Part shown: in pieces, positions 63,231 through 64,000 of the stretch
Layout of the letters: each line of letters opens with the position of its first letter
Numbering within the stretch: the first letter of the stretch is position 1
DNA from: Gautieria morchelliformis
Taxonomy: Eukaryota > Basidiomycota > Agaricomycetes > Gomphales > Gomphaceae
Reading direction: 5' to 3'
Assembly (NCBI GenBank): GCA_015179125.1
Contig: WHVA01000236.1
Location: forward strand, 1-64,000
Length of the DNA stretch: 64,000 nucleotides
The notes under the pieces: model-generated
What the model was told of the DNA's origin: nothing
Databases searched by the model: none
The model's input: the letters and a program-made list of their open reading frames with translations, nothing else
Program-made: the position numbers and the translations under genes

Positions 63231-64000
63231 CTAGATAGAACTGATGACTTTTGTGTGGACGGTGACGACGAGGGAGCCTACGGAGACTATGACGATGATG
63301 CCTGTGAATACGCCGAGCAACTGGGTTTGTGGCGCCTGGGATGGCAATGGGGGTGAGCGGGGCGGAGTGGGGCGGATGGATGGCGGACTCACGTTTACAC
63401 TGAGCGTGATGCGGAGGATGAGGCACAGCAGGAGGGGGCCCCACAGGTCCTAGTCCCTAGCGGGAGAATAAGGCATAAGAATAAGCCGTTGCAAGGAGGG
63501 GGCGGGGAGGAGAACATACGCACCTGAGGGCCTCACGCGTGCTCCCTGTGCGATGCGGATACAGAGCCCCTGCTTGAGCTTGAAGTATACGGACAGGAGA
63601 TCGCGAGCCTGCGTGGGGAGATCAGTGGTCAATGGTTAGTGCACAGCGGGGGCAGGGGTGGGGAGACTCGCGATGGTGGCTCCGACAGGCTCGTCGAGCG
63701 TGTCGGCGCCGGCATAGGTGTGGTGGGCAAGCGTGAGTGTGAAGGTGCGGGACGTACCGCATCTCGACGCACACGCTGCCGACGGTGCTGCCCGTGCTCT
63801 TCCCCCCGAGTCGCCGCCGCTCCCGATGTTCCTTGGGAGCTCTGAGCGGGGACACCGCGCCACTGCGCTGCCACCGCCGCTGCCACCCAGAGGCGCGAGC
63901 TGCTCTGCCGTGGCGCTCTTCCCCTTGCCAATCTGCGATGACTTGGACATGTCGTCCAGCGGGAACGTCTGGCCACAAGCCTGGGCTTTAGCCCGACCGA
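63231..64000 (-). pseudogene. Yip1-family (Yip4/YIPF6-like) gene, 3' end damaged; 5' end outside window
   Basis: Minus-strand exons: 64000-63672 (Gly/Ser-rich N-terminus, then DTLDEPVGATI), 63608-63524 (ARDLLSVYFKLKQGLCIRIA), 63449-63393 (DLWGPLLLCLILRITLSVN) and 63335-63231 (APQTQLLGVFTGIIVIVSVG, LVVTVHTKV, then a stop). The DEP...RDL and DLWGPL motifs are typical of Yip1-domain proteins, Golgi/ER membrane proteins that bind Rab GTPases. The protein stops after about two membrane segments, where five are normal, next to the repeat region, so the 3' part is lost. The first junction needs a GC donor, and exon 2 is one base out of phase by my reading. Confidence 0.65.

Overview
The window looks like a filamentous basidiomycete (Agaricomycetes-type) genome. 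Evidence: host genes are cut by many 50-60 bp GT-AG introns; several protein types are typical of mushroom-forming fungi (DUF6533 membrane protein, OPT transporter, HMG-box protein, senescence-domain protein, Yip1-family protein); and transposable elements of fungal families are nested into one another. No bacterial, organellar, CRISPR, rRNA or clear tRNA signal was seen.

Layout. About 0-36 kb is a transposon graveyard. It starts with the 3' end of a Ty3/gypsy copy (1-544) and a broken gypsy gag (895-2084). A gypsy element with two matching LTRs follows (2252-12991). Inside it sit a 5' copia piece (LTR at 10591-11013), inside that a pogo/CENP-B type DNA transposon, and inside that a solo LTR with a 5-bp target duplication (6564-8154). 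Next come a second copia (13997-16203) cut by another copy of that LTR, a minus-strand gypsy with an extra ORF downstream of pol (18634-23386), an LTR-like promoter block with 14 TGACTCA motifs (23812-24297), small copia and Harbinger pieces, another minus-strand gypsy (26228-29905), a nearly intact minus-strand copia pol (30148-33247), and a LINE fragment carrying a perfect 553-bp hAT-type MITE (34133-34685).

About 36-48.9 kb is the gene island: an OPT-family oligopeptide transporter with about 30 introns, a small hypothetical ORF, a multi-pass membrane protein, an HMG-box protein with an in-phase exon duplication, a senescence/spartin-domain protein, and the 5' part of an F-box-like gene truncated by a copia element.

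About 48.9-64 kb is again repeat-rich. It holds a copia with a long open integrase-RT-RNase H frame (48940-51231), then a GC-rich region of about 160-bp repeats and dense perfect hairpins (51.5-53.5 kb). These continue at 58.26-58.67 kb on the other side of a complete hAT element (53476-58261; 22-bp TIRs, 8-bp target duplication), which itself carries a 1000-bp solo LTR in its BED zinc-finger region. A gypsy gag fragment, a truncated DUF6533 gene, a large inverted repeat (61.2-63.1 kb) and the 3' part of a Yip1-family gene complete the window.

Most transposon reading frames are broken by what look like C-to-T or G-to-A changes (CGA to TGA, CAG to TAG, TGG to TAG). The strongest candidates for something undescribed are the hairpin/repeat region, the TGACTCA-array promoter and the post-pol ORFs of the gypsy elements. 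All splice sites, joins and boundaries were placed by eye, without database searches.
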